DNA of 64,000 bases from an uncultured Sterolibacteriaceae bacterium (GTDB taxonomy: Bacteria; Pseudomonadota; Gammaproteobacteria; Burkholderiales; Rhodocyclaceae), in contig CALARK010000020.1 in the NCBI GenBank assembly GCA_937888595.1, forward strand, positions 62,001 through 126,000. Direction: 5' to 3'. Under the pieces are notes generated by a model. The model was given only the letters and a program-made list of their open reading frames with translations, made no database searches and was not told where the DNA came from. Each line of letters begins with the position of its first letter. Position 1 is the first letter of the stretch. The position numbers were made by a program, and so were the translations under genes. This document shows, one piece after another, positions 41,479-50,109 of the stretch.

Positions 41479-43983
41479 ATGACCGATATCGAGACCTCCC
41501 CGTCAGCGATCCGCGTTCTCCACATCGAGGACAATGCCCTATATCGCCAGCTCGTCCGTGAAACACTGACCGGGTCCGACATCGCTTTCGACCTGACCGC
41601 CGTCGCTGACCAGCCCGGACTGGAACACGAAATGGCGGTGCGTGAATGGGACTGCATCCTCTCCGACATGCATATCGGAGAATACTCGGGGATCGACGTA
41701 CTGAAGCGGGTCCGGGCAAACAACCCCTATCTGCCGGTGGTCATCCTCACCGGCACGGGAACCGAGGAGCTGGCCGTCCAGGCCATGAAACTCGGGGCCG
41801 CCGACTACATCCTCAAGACCGCCCAGCATATCGCCCGTTTGCCGCTCGCATTGCAGGCGGTCGTCAGGGCCGCGCGGGATGCCGCGCTCGCCCGGCAGGC
41901 CCAGGTCGACCTGCAGCTGGCGGCCACGGTGTTCCACGCCAGCGGCGAAGGGATCATCATTACCGATGCCGCGCGCCGTATCGTGCTGGTCAACCCGTTC
42001 TTCGAACAGGTCACGGGTTATGCGGCCCGCGAAGTACTCGGTCAGGATCCGCGCCTGCTCCGTTCGGATGCCCATGACGCGGCCTATTTTCGATCGATGT
42101 GGGAAAGCATCGCAGGCAGCGGCTTCTGGCAGGGTGAACTCATCAGCCGGCGCAAGGATGGCAGCACCTTCTCGTCGATGATGACCATTTCGGTGGTCCG
42201 CAACCCGGCCGGAGAGATCACGCACTATGTCGGTCTTTTTTCCGACATGACTGCCCGCAAGGAGCTCGACGACCGGTTGCGGCGCCTCACCTGGTACGAT
42301 GCCCTGACGGGGCTGCCCAACCGCACCCTGCTCAACGACCGCCTCGACCAGGCTCTGGGCAACGCCCGTCGCTACGGCCGCGCGGTCGCCGTTCTGGTCA
42401 CCGACCTGGCCCGCTTCCGCACCATCAACGACACCCTCGGCCACGACGCGGGCAACGCCATTCTGATCGAAATTGCGCATCGGCTGAATACGCTGGGGCG
42501 TCCCGGCGACACCATGGCCCGCATCGGTGCTGACGAATTCGCCGTCGTGCTGGCGAATCTCGAGAAGGATGCCGATGTGATCGCTCTGGCCAATCATCTC
42601 ATCGAAGCGGTGACCGTACCGATCGAGGTGGCCGGCCAGCGGCTTTCCGTATCCGCGAACATCGGCATCGGCCTCTATCCCAAGGACGGCGACCGACCGG
42701 AAGACCTCATGAAGGCGGCCGACATCGCGCTCGAGCGCGCCCGTCTGGCCGGCATCGATACCTTCCGCTTCTTCAAGACGGAGATGGATCTCGATGCCGA
42801 GCGGCGCCTGCGCCTCGAATCCGACCTGCATGGAGCGATCGAACGCGGCGAACTGCAGCTTTACTACCAGCCACAGGTCAATCTCTCGAATGGCCGCATC
42901 TGCGGCTGCGAAGCCCTGTTGCGCTGGCAACATCCCGAATTCGGCCCGGTGTCGCCTGCCGAGTTCGTGCCGCTGGCGGAAGAAATCCGCCTGATCCAGG
43001 GCATCGGCAGCTGGGTCCTCGACACGGCCTGCAAGCAGAACAAGTCCTGGCACGACGCCGGGCTGCTGATGCAGCCGGTGGCCGTGAATATTTCCGCCCG
43101 CCAGTTTCACTGGTCGGGCTTCGTCGATTCGGTCGCCAAGGCGCTCTCGGACAGCGGTCTGCCGGCCAGCGCGTTGGAACTGGAGCTGACGGAGGCCACC
43201 TTCATCCACCGTGACGGGGAGGTTGCCTCCGTCCTCGCTCGACTCAAGTCGCTTGGCGTCCGGATCGCTCTCGACGACTTCGGCACGGGGTATTCCTCGA
43301 TTTCGCGCCTGTCGGGCTTCCCGTTCGACAAGCTGAAGATCGACCAGAGTTTCGTACATGGCATCACCGAGAATCCGGTCAATGCCGCGATCGCCACCGC
43401 CACCATCGCCATGGGGCGCGGCCTCGACCTGGTCGTGCTCGCCGAAGGCGTGGAAACCGAATCGCAGATGCAGTTCCTGCGGACCAAGGGCTGCGAAGCC
43501 ATGCAGGGCTGGCTGTTCAGCAAGGCCCTGCCGGCCGACGAGATCACCGCTTTGCTGAAGACCGGGAGCACCCTGAAAGTCGGCGCCAGCGAGACGGTGC
43601 AGGAAACCCTGCTGATCGTCGATGACGAAGCAGGGATCCTCAGCGCGCTGAAGCGCCTGCTGCGCCGGGACGGTTATCACATCCTCACGGCTGAAAGCCC
43701 GGCGCTGGCCTTCGACCTGCTGGCGCAACACCCGGTACAGGTGATCGTGTCCGACCAGCGCATGCCCGAGATGAGCGGTACCGAATTCCTGTCGCGCGTG
43801 AAGCAACTCTACCCTGAGACCATCCGCATCGTGCTGTCCGGCTATACCGACCTGCAGAGCGTGACCGATGCGATCAATCGCGGCGCCATCTACCGCTTCC
43901 TGACCAAGCCCTGGGATGACGAGTCGCTGCGCGTCCAGATTCGCGAAGCATTTCGCGTCGCCCGCGGCCTCAAGCAAGGCTGA
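41479..43983 (+). CDS. REC-PAS-GGDEF-EAL-REC c-di-GMP phosphodiesterase
   Basis: An 834-residue cytoplasmic protein. Receiver 1 (10-130; LHIEDNALYR, ILSDMHIGEYSG) is followed by PAS (145-260), a degenerate GGDEF (275-430; RIGADEF, with DLARFRTINDTLGH), an intact EAL domain (450-690; CEALLRW, DDFGTGYSS) and a second receiver (710-830; LLIVDDEAG, VIVSDQRMPEMSG, KPWDD). It should hydrolyse c-di-GMP under control of two phospho-inputs. The joint between EAL and receiver 2 (LKVGASETVQET) is built on a dispersed-motif copy. It is the first gene of a co-oriented five-gene signalling run. Confidence 0.9.
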   Translation: MTDIETSPSAIRVLHIEDNALYRQLVRETLTGSDIAFDLTAVADQPGLEHEMAVREWDCILSDMHIGEYSGIDVLKRVRANNPYLPVVILTGTGTEELAVQAMKLGAADYILKTAQHIARLPLALQAVVRAARDAALARQAQVDLQLAATVFHASGEGIIITDAARRIVLVNPFFEQVTGYAAREVLGQDPRLLRSDAHDAAYFRSMWESIAGSGFWQGELISRRKDGSTFSSMMTISVVRNPAGEITHYVGLFSDMTARKELDDRLRRLTWYDALTGLPNRTLLNDRLDQALGNARRYGRAVAVLVTDLARFRTINDTLGHDAGNAILIEIAHRLNTLGRPGDTMARIGADEFAVVLANLEKDADVIALANHLIEAVTVPIEVAGQRLSVSANIGIGLYPKDGDRPEDLMKAADIALERARLAGIDTFRFFKTEMDLDAERRLRLESDLHGAIERGELQLYYQPQVNLSNGRICGCEALLRWQHPEFGPVSPAEFVPLAEEIRLIQGIGSWVLDTACKQNKSWHDAGLLMQPVAVNISARQFHWSGFVDSVAKALSDSGLPASALELELTEATFIHRDGEVASVLARLKSLGVRIALDDFGTGYSSISRLSGFPFDKLKIDQSFVHGITENPVNAAIATATIAMGRGLDLVVLAEGVETESQMQFLRTKGCEAMQGWLFSKALPADEITALLKTGSTLKVGASETVQETLLIVDDEAGILSALKRLLRRDGYHILTAESPALAFDLLAQHPVQVIVSDQRMPEMSGTEFLSRVKQLYPETIRIVLSGYTDLQSVTDAINRGAIYRFLTKPWDDESLRVQIREAFRVARGLKQG
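43576..43597 (-). repeat. dispersed 22-bp motif, copy 15 (EAL-REC linker)
   Basis: Antisense reading K-V-G-A-S-E-T-V exactly at a domain boundary, as with copy 7. Confidence 0.65.
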
Positions 43984-43990
43984 GTCCGCG

Positions 43991-44872
43991 ATGACTGCAT
44001 CGATCGGCGCGGAAGAGCTCAGGCGACGGCTGAATGCCGATCTGCCGGTATTGAACCCGAACACGCGCCAGATACTCGAGGACTGCGAAAATCCGGGCAT
44101 CGATCTGGAATCGTTGGCTACGACCCTCGGTGGATCCCCGGCGATCGCCGCCCGACTGCTCGGCCTGGCCAACTCGCCTTACTACAGCATGGGTGAGCAG
44201 GTGTATTCCTTGCGTCGGGCCATCCAGCGGCTGGGGCTGGTGACGGTACGCGGCATTTCCGTCGGGCTGATCTTCTCCAGCGAGTTCGACAGCAGCCACT
44301 GCCGACATTTCCTTGCCGACCGGTTCTGGATGGACGCCGTCGTGACCGCGCATCTCGCCAATCAATTCGCGCGCGACATTCCCGCAGCCCTCGCCATGCC
44401 CCGCGACGCCCTCTACATGGCCGGACTGCTGCACAACATCGGCCTGCTCGCCATGGCGAACCAGTTTCCGCAGCCGATGGAAGAGGTGCTGGCAACCTGC
44501 GCGGAGCCATCGCCCAGCCTCCCGTTGAGCGAACTGCTGCACGCACGCTTCGGCATCGACCATCATCTGGCCGGAGAGTGGCTGGGAGAGGCCTGGCAAC
44601 TGCCGATCGCGTTGCGCTGCGTGCTGCGGCATCATGCCGCGACTACCTATCGCGGCGAGCATTGGCCGTTGGTTTTGCTCACGGGCCTCAGTGCCCGCTT
44701 GGCGCATGCGATGATCTGGCCCGAGTGCGCTGGCGAAGAGACGTTGGACAGCGAACATCCGGTCCTTGCGCCGCTCGGCCTCGATCCGGCCAGCATCGCC
44801 GTCACCCTCGACGCGGCGCGGGCCCTGACCGACATGCTGCGCAGTACCGCGGATACCTTCTTACGACGATAG
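43991..44872 (+). CDS. HDOD domain protein
   Basis: A 293-residue single-domain HDOD protein. It starts MTASIGAEELRRRL, has the family region SPAIAARLLGLANSPYY with YSLRRAIQRLGLVTVRGI, and a remnant HD-like segment (MAGLLHNIGLLAMANQFP). HDOD proteins are non-enzymatic signalling modules found in taxis and c-di-GMP pathways. It starts 7 bases after the upstream phosphodiesterase and ends 8 bases before the HD-GYP gene, so it shares their transcript. The ATG at 43991 is preferred over the longer open frame, which overlaps the upstream gene. Confidence 0.85.
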   Translation: MTASIGAEELRRRLNADLPVLNPNTRQILEDCENPGIDLESLATTLGGSPAIAARLLGLANSPYYSMGEQVYSLRRAIQRLGLVTVRGISVGLIFSSEFDSSHCRHFLADRFWMDAVVTAHLANQFARDIPAALAMPRDALYMAGLLHNIGLLAMANQFPQPMEEVLATCAEPSPSLPLSELLHARFGIDHHLAGEWLGEAWQLPIALRCVLRHHAATTYRGEHWPLVLLTGLSARLAHAMIWPECAGEETLDSEHPVLAPLGLDPASIAVTLDAARALTDMLRSTADTFLRR

Positions 44873-44880
44873 AACGAACG

Positions 44881-46422
44881 ATGGCAAGCGAAACGCCCCA
44901 AGCAACGACGACAGACAAGCCGACCCTGTTGCTGGTCGATGACGAGGCTAGCATCCTGACGGCCCTGCAGCGCCTTTTCCGCAAGGAAGGCTACCGCATC
45001 TTCACCGCTGAAAGCGGCCCCGCCGGCCTGGCGATCCTCGAGAAGGAAAAGGTGGATGTCGTGGTTTCCGACATGCGCATGCCAGGCATGGATGGGGCGC
45101 AATTCCTCGAGCAGGTATTCTCCCGCTGGCCGGCCACGAAACGCATCCTGCTGACAGGCTACTCTGATGCCAGCGCCACCGTCGCCGCGATCAACCAAGG
45201 CAAGATCTGGCGCTATGTGTCGAAACCATGGAACGACGACGAGATCCTCGTCACCGTTGGCCAGGCACTGGCGCACCGTCAGCTCCTGGAAGAAAACGCC
45301 CGACTGACCCGGCTGACGCAGCAGCAGAACGAAGAGCTCAAGGAACTCAATGCGAACCTCGAGCAAAAGGTGGCGGAACGCACCGCCGAACTCGCGGCAG
45401 CCAACCAGCAACTGCGGCAGGGCTTCCTCAACACGGTGCAGCTGTTCTCCAACCTGATCGAGATCCGCGGCGGCAAACTTGCCGGTCACTCGCGCCGCGT
45501 CGCCGACCTGGCGCGCCGACTGGCGGAGCACATGAGCCTGACCGACTCCGACCTGCAGGATGTCTTTCTCGCCGCACTGCTGCACGACATCGGCAAGCTG
45601 GGGCTGCCTGACGCCCTCCTCAACGCCGCCTTCAATGCGCTGCCACCCCAAAGCCGCAGCGAGGTCATGCATCATCCGGCGAAAGGCCAGCAACTGCTGA
45701 TGTCCGTCGAGCAACTGAGCAATGCCTCCCGTCTGATCCGGCATCATCACGAGTGCTACGATGGCAGCGGCTACCCCGACCAGCTCAAGGGACTGTCCGT
45801 ACCCCTCGGTTCGCGCATCCTGGCGGTCGCCAACGATTACGATGCCTTGCAGATCGGCGTACTGACCCTGCATGCCCACTCGGCCCTGGAAGCCCAGCAG
45901 TTCCTGCTCAAGGAACGGGGGCGCCGCTACGATCCCCAGGTGATCGATGCCTTCTTCGCGATGCTCTCCGAGGAAGCCGCCAAGCACCCGAAGGAGTTGG
46001 CGCTGCGTCCGGCCGATCTGCGTCCGGGGATGGTGCTCTCGCGCGACCTGATGCATGGCGATGGCTATACACTTCTACCGCGCGGTCGGGTACTGAACGC
46101 CGAGAGCATCGCTCAGTTGCGGCACATGGAAATGGAGGAAAAGACCCACCTGACCCTGCACATCCGCAACGATGCCGCTCCCAATGTGCTGCGCGACAAG
46201 CCGAGCGAGGCGCCGCGGCCGGGCTGGCGCGAAGTTCAGGTTGCCACGAATCACTTGAAGCCGGGCATGACCCTGGCTCGCAGCATCGTGGACAAGAAAG
46301 AGGGCTATCTGCTGCTGGCGCGCGGCAGTCGCCTCGACGAAGTCCTGATCAAGCAGATCCGTGAATATGAAAAAGTGAACGACCTGAACCTGGCACTTTT
46401 CATTCGCGTGGACGACCGCTGA
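44881..46422 (+). CDS. response regulator with HD-GYP phosphodiesterase domain
   Basis: A 513-residue protein: receiver (15-135; LLLVDDEAS, VVVSDMRMPGMDG, KPWND), coiled coil (140-180), HD-GYP domain (185-350) with LLHDIGKLGLPD and HHECYDGSGYP, and a tail of about 160 residues with two related LRPGM/LKPGM segments (ADLRPGMVLSRDLM, NHLKPGMTLARSIV). The metal and substrate residues look intact, so it should degrade c-di-GMP to pGpG or GMP. Together with the EAL enzyme upstream, this cluster favours lowering c-di-GMP. Confidence 0.9.
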   Translation: MASETPQATTTDKPTLLLVDDEASILTALQRLFRKEGYRIFTAESGPAGLAILEKEKVDVVVSDMRMPGMDGAQFLEQVFSRWPATKRILLTGYSDASATVAAINQGKIWRYVSKPWNDDEILVTVGQALAHRQLLEENARLTRLTQQQNEELKELNANLEQKVAERTAELAAANQQLRQGFLNTVQLFSNLIEIRGGKLAGHSRRVADLARRLAEHMSLTDSDLQDVFLAALLHDIGKLGLPDALLNAAFNALPPQSRSEVMHHPAKGQQLLMSVEQLSNASRLIRHHHECYDGSGYPDQLKGLSVPLGSRILAVANDYDALQIGVLTLHAHSALEAQQFLLKERGRRYDPQVIDAFFAMLSEEAAKHPKELALRPADLRPGMVLSRDLMHGDGYTLLPRGRVLNAESIAQLRHMEMEEKTHLTLHIRNDAAPNVLRDKPSEAPRPGWREVQVATNHLKPGMTLARSIVDKKEGYLLLARGSRLDEVLIKQIREYEKVNDLNLALFIRVDDR

Positions 46423-46464
46423 AGGAATCATCACCGAAATCACCCGTCACACAACGACGCAACG

Positions 46465-47547
46465 ATGCACAACCTGCTGGAAAGACAACTAAGCCGCCAC
46501 TGGGGCGGCGATCCGAATGCCCTCCCTGAAGAGTGGCGCGACTTCATTACGGCCGTCGACGCCTACTACCGGGCTGCGGACGAAGACCTCGCCCTGCGCG
46601 AACGCTCGATGGATGCCATGCTGAAGGAGCTGACCGAGCGGAACCGATCGCTGCAGCGCGAAAAATCCGAGCAGGAAGCCCTGGTCAAGAAGCTGGCGGA
46701 CATGCAGACCCACCTGCTCCAGTCGGAAAAGCTGGCGGCTCTCGGCCAGCTCGCCGCCGGCGTGGCGCACGAGATCAACAACCCGATCGGCTTCGTCAAC
46801 TCCAATCTCGGTTCGCTGGAGCACTACTTCGTCAAGCTGCAGCGCATCCTGGATCATGTTGCCGCCGGCGAACCCGTGATCGAGGGTCTCGGGGCGGAAG
46901 GCCATGCCTTCGTCGCCACTTTGCGGCGCTTGAAGACTGAAACCGATTACGCCTATCTGATGGAGGATATTCCCGCCCTGCTGGCCGAATCCCGCGAAGG
47001 GGTCACCCGGGTCCGGAAGATCGTGCAGGACCTGCGCGACTTTTCTCGTGCGGACACGCGCCAGGAATGGGAGATGGCCAATCTGCGCGAAGGCATCGAA
47101 TCAACCCTCAACATCGTCCATAACGAGATCAAGTACCATGCCGACGTCGTTATGGAGTGCAGCGACCTGCCGCGTGTCGAGTGCATCCCCTCGCAGATCA
47201 ACCAGGTCTTCATGAATCTCCTGGTCAATGCCGCGCATGCGATGCCCGAAGGCAAGCGTGGCACCATCACCGTGAGCTGCCGCAAGGTCGGCGAAGAAGC
47301 CTGGGTCGAAATCGCCGATACCGGCGTGGGCATCGCGAAGGAAAACCTGCAGCGCATTTTCGACCCGTTCTTCACTACCAAGCCGATCGGCAAGGGGACC
47401 GGACTCGGCCTGTCGCTGTCCTACGGCATCGTCGAGAAGCACCACGGCCGCATCGAAGTGCACAGCGAAACGGGCGTGGGAACGACATTCCGCATCATTC
47501 TGCCGCTGCATCAGCAGCGGGGATCCGATGCAGCGAAGGACAGCTAG
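46465..47547 (+). CDS. soluble histidine kinase
   Basis: A 360-residue cytoplasmic kinase with no recognised sensor domain. A short helical N-terminus and coiled coil (45-85) lead into a HisKA region with the phospho-histidine in LAAGVAHEINNPIGFVNSN (about residue 99) and a HATPase domain (230-350; NLLVNAAHAM, DTGVGIAKENL, GKGTGLGLSLSYGIV). HEINNP-type kinases often serve response regulators encoded nearby, here the HD-GYP protein or the dual receiver. The hemerythrin kinase follows after 2 bases. Confidence 0.9.
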   Translation: MHNLLERQLSRHWGGDPNALPEEWRDFITAVDAYYRAADEDLALRERSMDAMLKELTERNRSLQREKSEQEALVKKLADMQTHLLQSEKLAALGQLAAGVAHEINNPIGFVNSNLGSLEHYFVKLQRILDHVAAGEPVIEGLGAEGHAFVATLRRLKTETDYAYLMEDIPALLAESREGVTRVRKIVQDLRDFSRADTRQEWEMANLREGIESTLNIVHNEIKYHADVVMECSDLPRVECIPSQINQVFMNLLVNAAHAMPEGKRGTITVSCRKVGEEAWVEIADTGVGIAKENLQRIFDPFFTTKPIGKGTGLGLSLSYGIVEKHHGRIEVHSETGVGTTFRIILPLHQQRGSDAAKDS

Positions 47548-47549
47548 GC

Positions 47550-48983
47550 ATGCAAACCTACATCTGGAACGAAAGTTTCGTCACCGGCATCGATTCGATC
47601 GACGAGCAGCACAAGCGTCTGGTCGATCTGATCAACCAGCTTGGCGCGATCCAGACTGCCCCGTCGCAGGACCGACAGGCTGTCGAGGAGGTGTTCCGGC
47701 AGCTCGTCGATTACGCCAATGTCCATTTCCGCGACGAAGAGCAGTTGATGCGCGATGCCGGCATCGAGGAAACCCATTTCAAGCATCACGTACGCATCCA
47801 CCGCGAGTTCATCAACCAGGTCAAGGTCATCTGGCAGGCGCGCAATTTGATGAGTTCGCCGGCCGAAACGCTGCACGGCTTTCTCTCCGCATGGCTCTCC
47901 TACCACATCCTCGGCGAGGATCAGGCCATTGTGCGTACCATGCGCAGCCTGAAGGGCGAGCAGGAGCCGGCCTACTTTTCCGAACCCATCTACAACGAAT
48001 TCAGAACCAACGCGCTGATGCAGACGCTGCGCAACCTTCACGGCGTGCTGTCTCATCTGAACAGGGATCTGCTGCGAGCCAACCAATCCCTGGAAAAGCA
48101 GGTCGCCGAACGGACGAAAGAACTGACCGAAGCGAACGCGCGCCTGGAGGATGACCGCAGCGAACTGGAAGGGCTCCTCAGCAAGGTGGAGGAAACCCAG
48201 AGCCGCCTGCTGCAATCCGAAAAGATGGCCTCGATCGGCCAACTGGCCGCCGGCGTGGCGCACGAGATCAACAACCCGATCGGCTTCGTGAATTCCAACC
48301 TGGGAACGCTCGGCCGCTATGTGGAGGACATCTTGCGCCTCGCCGAAGTCGGCGCGGCGACCGAAGAGGGCAGGAGCATCGCGCAGGAAATCGATTTCAA
48401 CTATCTGCGCGATGACTTGCGTGCCCTGCTGACAGAATCACAGGATGGCGTTCAGCGCGTGCGAAAGATCGTGGCCGACCTGAAGGATTTTTCACGCGTC
48501 GATCAGGCCGAATGGCAGCAGGCGGATCTGATCGGAGGATTGGAGAGCACCGTCAACGTCGCCTGGCACGAGATCAAGTACAAGGCGGAAATCGTGCGCG
48601 AACTGGCACCTCTGCCTCTGGTCCGGTGCGTGCCCGCCCAGATCAACCAGGTGCTGATGAATCTGCTCGTCAACTCGGCCCAGGCCATTCCGGAGCGCGG
48701 CACCATCAACCTGCGTAGCGGTGTGGATGGCCAGTGGGCCTGGATCGAGGTCGAGGACAACGGCAAGGGGATGAGTGAGGAAAGCTGCCGGCGCATGTTC
48801 GACCCCTTCTACACCACCAAACCGGTAGGCAAGGGCACGGGACTCGGCATGTCGATCGCCTGGGACATCATCAACAAGCATGGCGGGCATTTCGATGTCG
48901 ACAGCGCCGTCGGCAAGGGTACGCGTATCCGCGTCTGGCTACCGATCGAAGGTCCCCCTGATCATCAGGCGGACGGTACCTGA
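47550..48983 (+). CDS. bacteriohemerythrin-histidine kinase fusion
   Basis: A 477-residue kinase. The N-terminal hemerythrin domain (1-135) keeps the di-iron ligand pattern: H in DEQHKRLV, H-x3-E in VHFRDEEQ, H-x3-H in HHVRIH, and H-x4-D in SYHILGEDQ. It probably senses oxygen or nitric oxide. A long coiled coil (185-225) connects to HisKA (HEINNPIGFVNSN) and HATPase (DNGKGMSEE, GKGTGLGMSIAWDI). The kinase part is a close paralogue of the preceding gene, so the two probably arose by duplication with gain of a sensor. The ATG at 47550 fits the domain start. Confidence 0.9.
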   Translation: MQTYIWNESFVTGIDSIDEQHKRLVDLINQLGAIQTAPSQDRQAVEEVFRQLVDYANVHFRDEEQLMRDAGIEETHFKHHVRIHREFINQVKVIWQARNLMSSPAETLHGFLSAWLSYHILGEDQAIVRTMRSLKGEQEPAYFSEPIYNEFRTNALMQTLRNLHGVLSHLNRDLLRANQSLEKQVAERTKELTEANARLEDDRSELEGLLSKVEETQSRLLQSEKMASIGQLAAGVAHEINNPIGFVNSNLGTLGRYVEDILRLAEVGAATEEGRSIAQEIDFNYLRDDLRALLTESQDGVQRVRKIVADLKDFSRVDQAEWQQADLIGGLESTVNVAWHEIKYKAEIVRELAPLPLVRCVPAQINQVLMNLLVNSAQAIPERGTINLRSGVDGQWAWIEVEDNGKGMSEESCRRMFDPFYTTKPVGKGTGLGMSIAWDIINKHGGHFDVDSAVGKGTRIRVWLPIEGPPDHQADGT

Positions 48984-49012
48984 TCCATGGACCACCGTTG
49001 CCGGCGGAACGG

Positions 49013-50014
49013 TCACTCGTCGTCGCAGTCGAGATTGCGTGCCCGACACATCGAGGCGAGGACCTTGTTTTCGATCTGCAGCTTGCGGCGGGCGAGCGCT
49101 TCGGCGACGATCGATCGCAGTTCGTAGTCGCTCCACGGCTTGGCGACGAAGCTGTGGATGTTGGCCAGGTCGACGGCAAAAACGATATTGTCCATGTTGG
49201 CCGCACCGGAAAGCATGATGCGCATGCAGTCGGGCTGCTTTTCGGCAAAGGCCTCGAGCAGGCGGGCCCCGTCCATGTCCGGCATCTTGTAGTCGGAAAT
49301 GACGCAGGCGAAATTCACGCTGCCGGCCATGCGCAGGGCATGCAGCGGCGACGTGCTGATCTGCACGCTGACCTGCGACTTGTCGAAAGTCGCCGACGGG
49401 GCATGTCCCGCTTCGGAGCGCATTTCGGCGAACATGACATCCAGATGGCTGCGATGGGTCAGGTCGCGCGCCACCGCGTGGCAGACATTGATGTCGTCAT
49501 CGACCACGAGAATCTGTTCGACATCGCCGGGTTCGGACGGCAGGCTGATGCCCTGCGCCCTCAGCAGGTCGGCCATGCGGCGGTTGCGCACGACGGCCTG
49601 GCGGTAATCGACGGCCTGGCTGACCGAGCTTTTCAGGAAGTAGCTGCTCCACGGCTTCGGGATGAATCGGTAGATGTGCGTTTCGTTGATCATGCGCACC
49701 AGCGCATCCATGTCCGTCTGTCCGGACAGGACGATGCGGGCGCAATCCGGCTGGATTTCGTGCAGTGCCTTGAGAAAATCGAGGCCCGTCATTTCCGGCA
49801 TGCGGTAGTCGACGACGACGACCTCGAACTCCTTTTCGCGGGCACGGGCCAGCGCCTCCTGCGGATTGGTGAATCCCTCGATGGCATAGCGGTGGCGGCC
49901 GAGGGGCGGCGTGCTGAGTTCGCGGCGCACGGCGTTGACGATGTTAGGTTCGTCGTCGAGGACGAGAATGGCGTGCGTGCGCTGGGCAACGGCGCTGTCG
50001 TTCGGATTGGTCAT
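49013..50014 (-). CDS. dual-receiver response regulator
   Basis: A 333-residue protein made of two receivers and no known output domain. Receiver 1 (15-140): ILVLDDEPN, VVVVDYRMPEMTG, KPWSS. Receiver 2 (165-320): ILVVDDDIN, VISDYKMPDMDG, KPWSD, with an insertion of about 20 residues (around SEAGHAPSATFDK). Both end in the K-P-W motif shared with the receivers of the phosphodiesterases upstream, suggesting a common kinase partner. It is convergent with the hemerythrin kinase and separated by 29 bases. GGGAAG precedes the ATG. Confidence 0.87.
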   Translation of the reverse strand: MTNPNDSAVAQRTHAILVLDDEPNIVNAVRRELSTPPLGRHRYAIEGFTNPQEALARAREKEFEVVVVDYRMPEMTGLDFLKALHEIQPDCARIVLSGQTDMDALVRMINETHIYRFIPKPWSSYFLKSSVSQAVDYRQAVVRNRRMADLLRAQGISLPSEPGDVEQILVVDDDINVCHAVARDLTHRSHLDVMFAEMRSEAGHAPSATFDKSQVSVQISTSPLHALRMAGSVNFACVISDYKMPDMDGARLLEAFAEKQPDCMRIMLSGAANMDNIVFAVDLANIHSFVAKPWSDYELRSIVAEALARRKLQIENKVLASMCRARNLDCDDE

Positions 50015-50109
50015 TGCTTCCCGACTTTCCTGAGCGTTCGAATTGCGTAACTATGCCATAGCTTGACCGTTAGAATGCGTTGTCGCAGACAGAGAACAGC
50101 ATTCCTTAT

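Noticed and set aside
48337..48360. AAGTCGGCGCGGCG in the hemerythrin kinase resembles the motif
   Set aside because: Only the left half matches; no ACGG at the fixed distance.
49386..49408. AAAGTCGCCGACGGGGCATG resembles the dispersed motif
   Set aside because: The invariant ACGG (CCGT on the other strand) is missing at the required distance and the inner bases do not fit.
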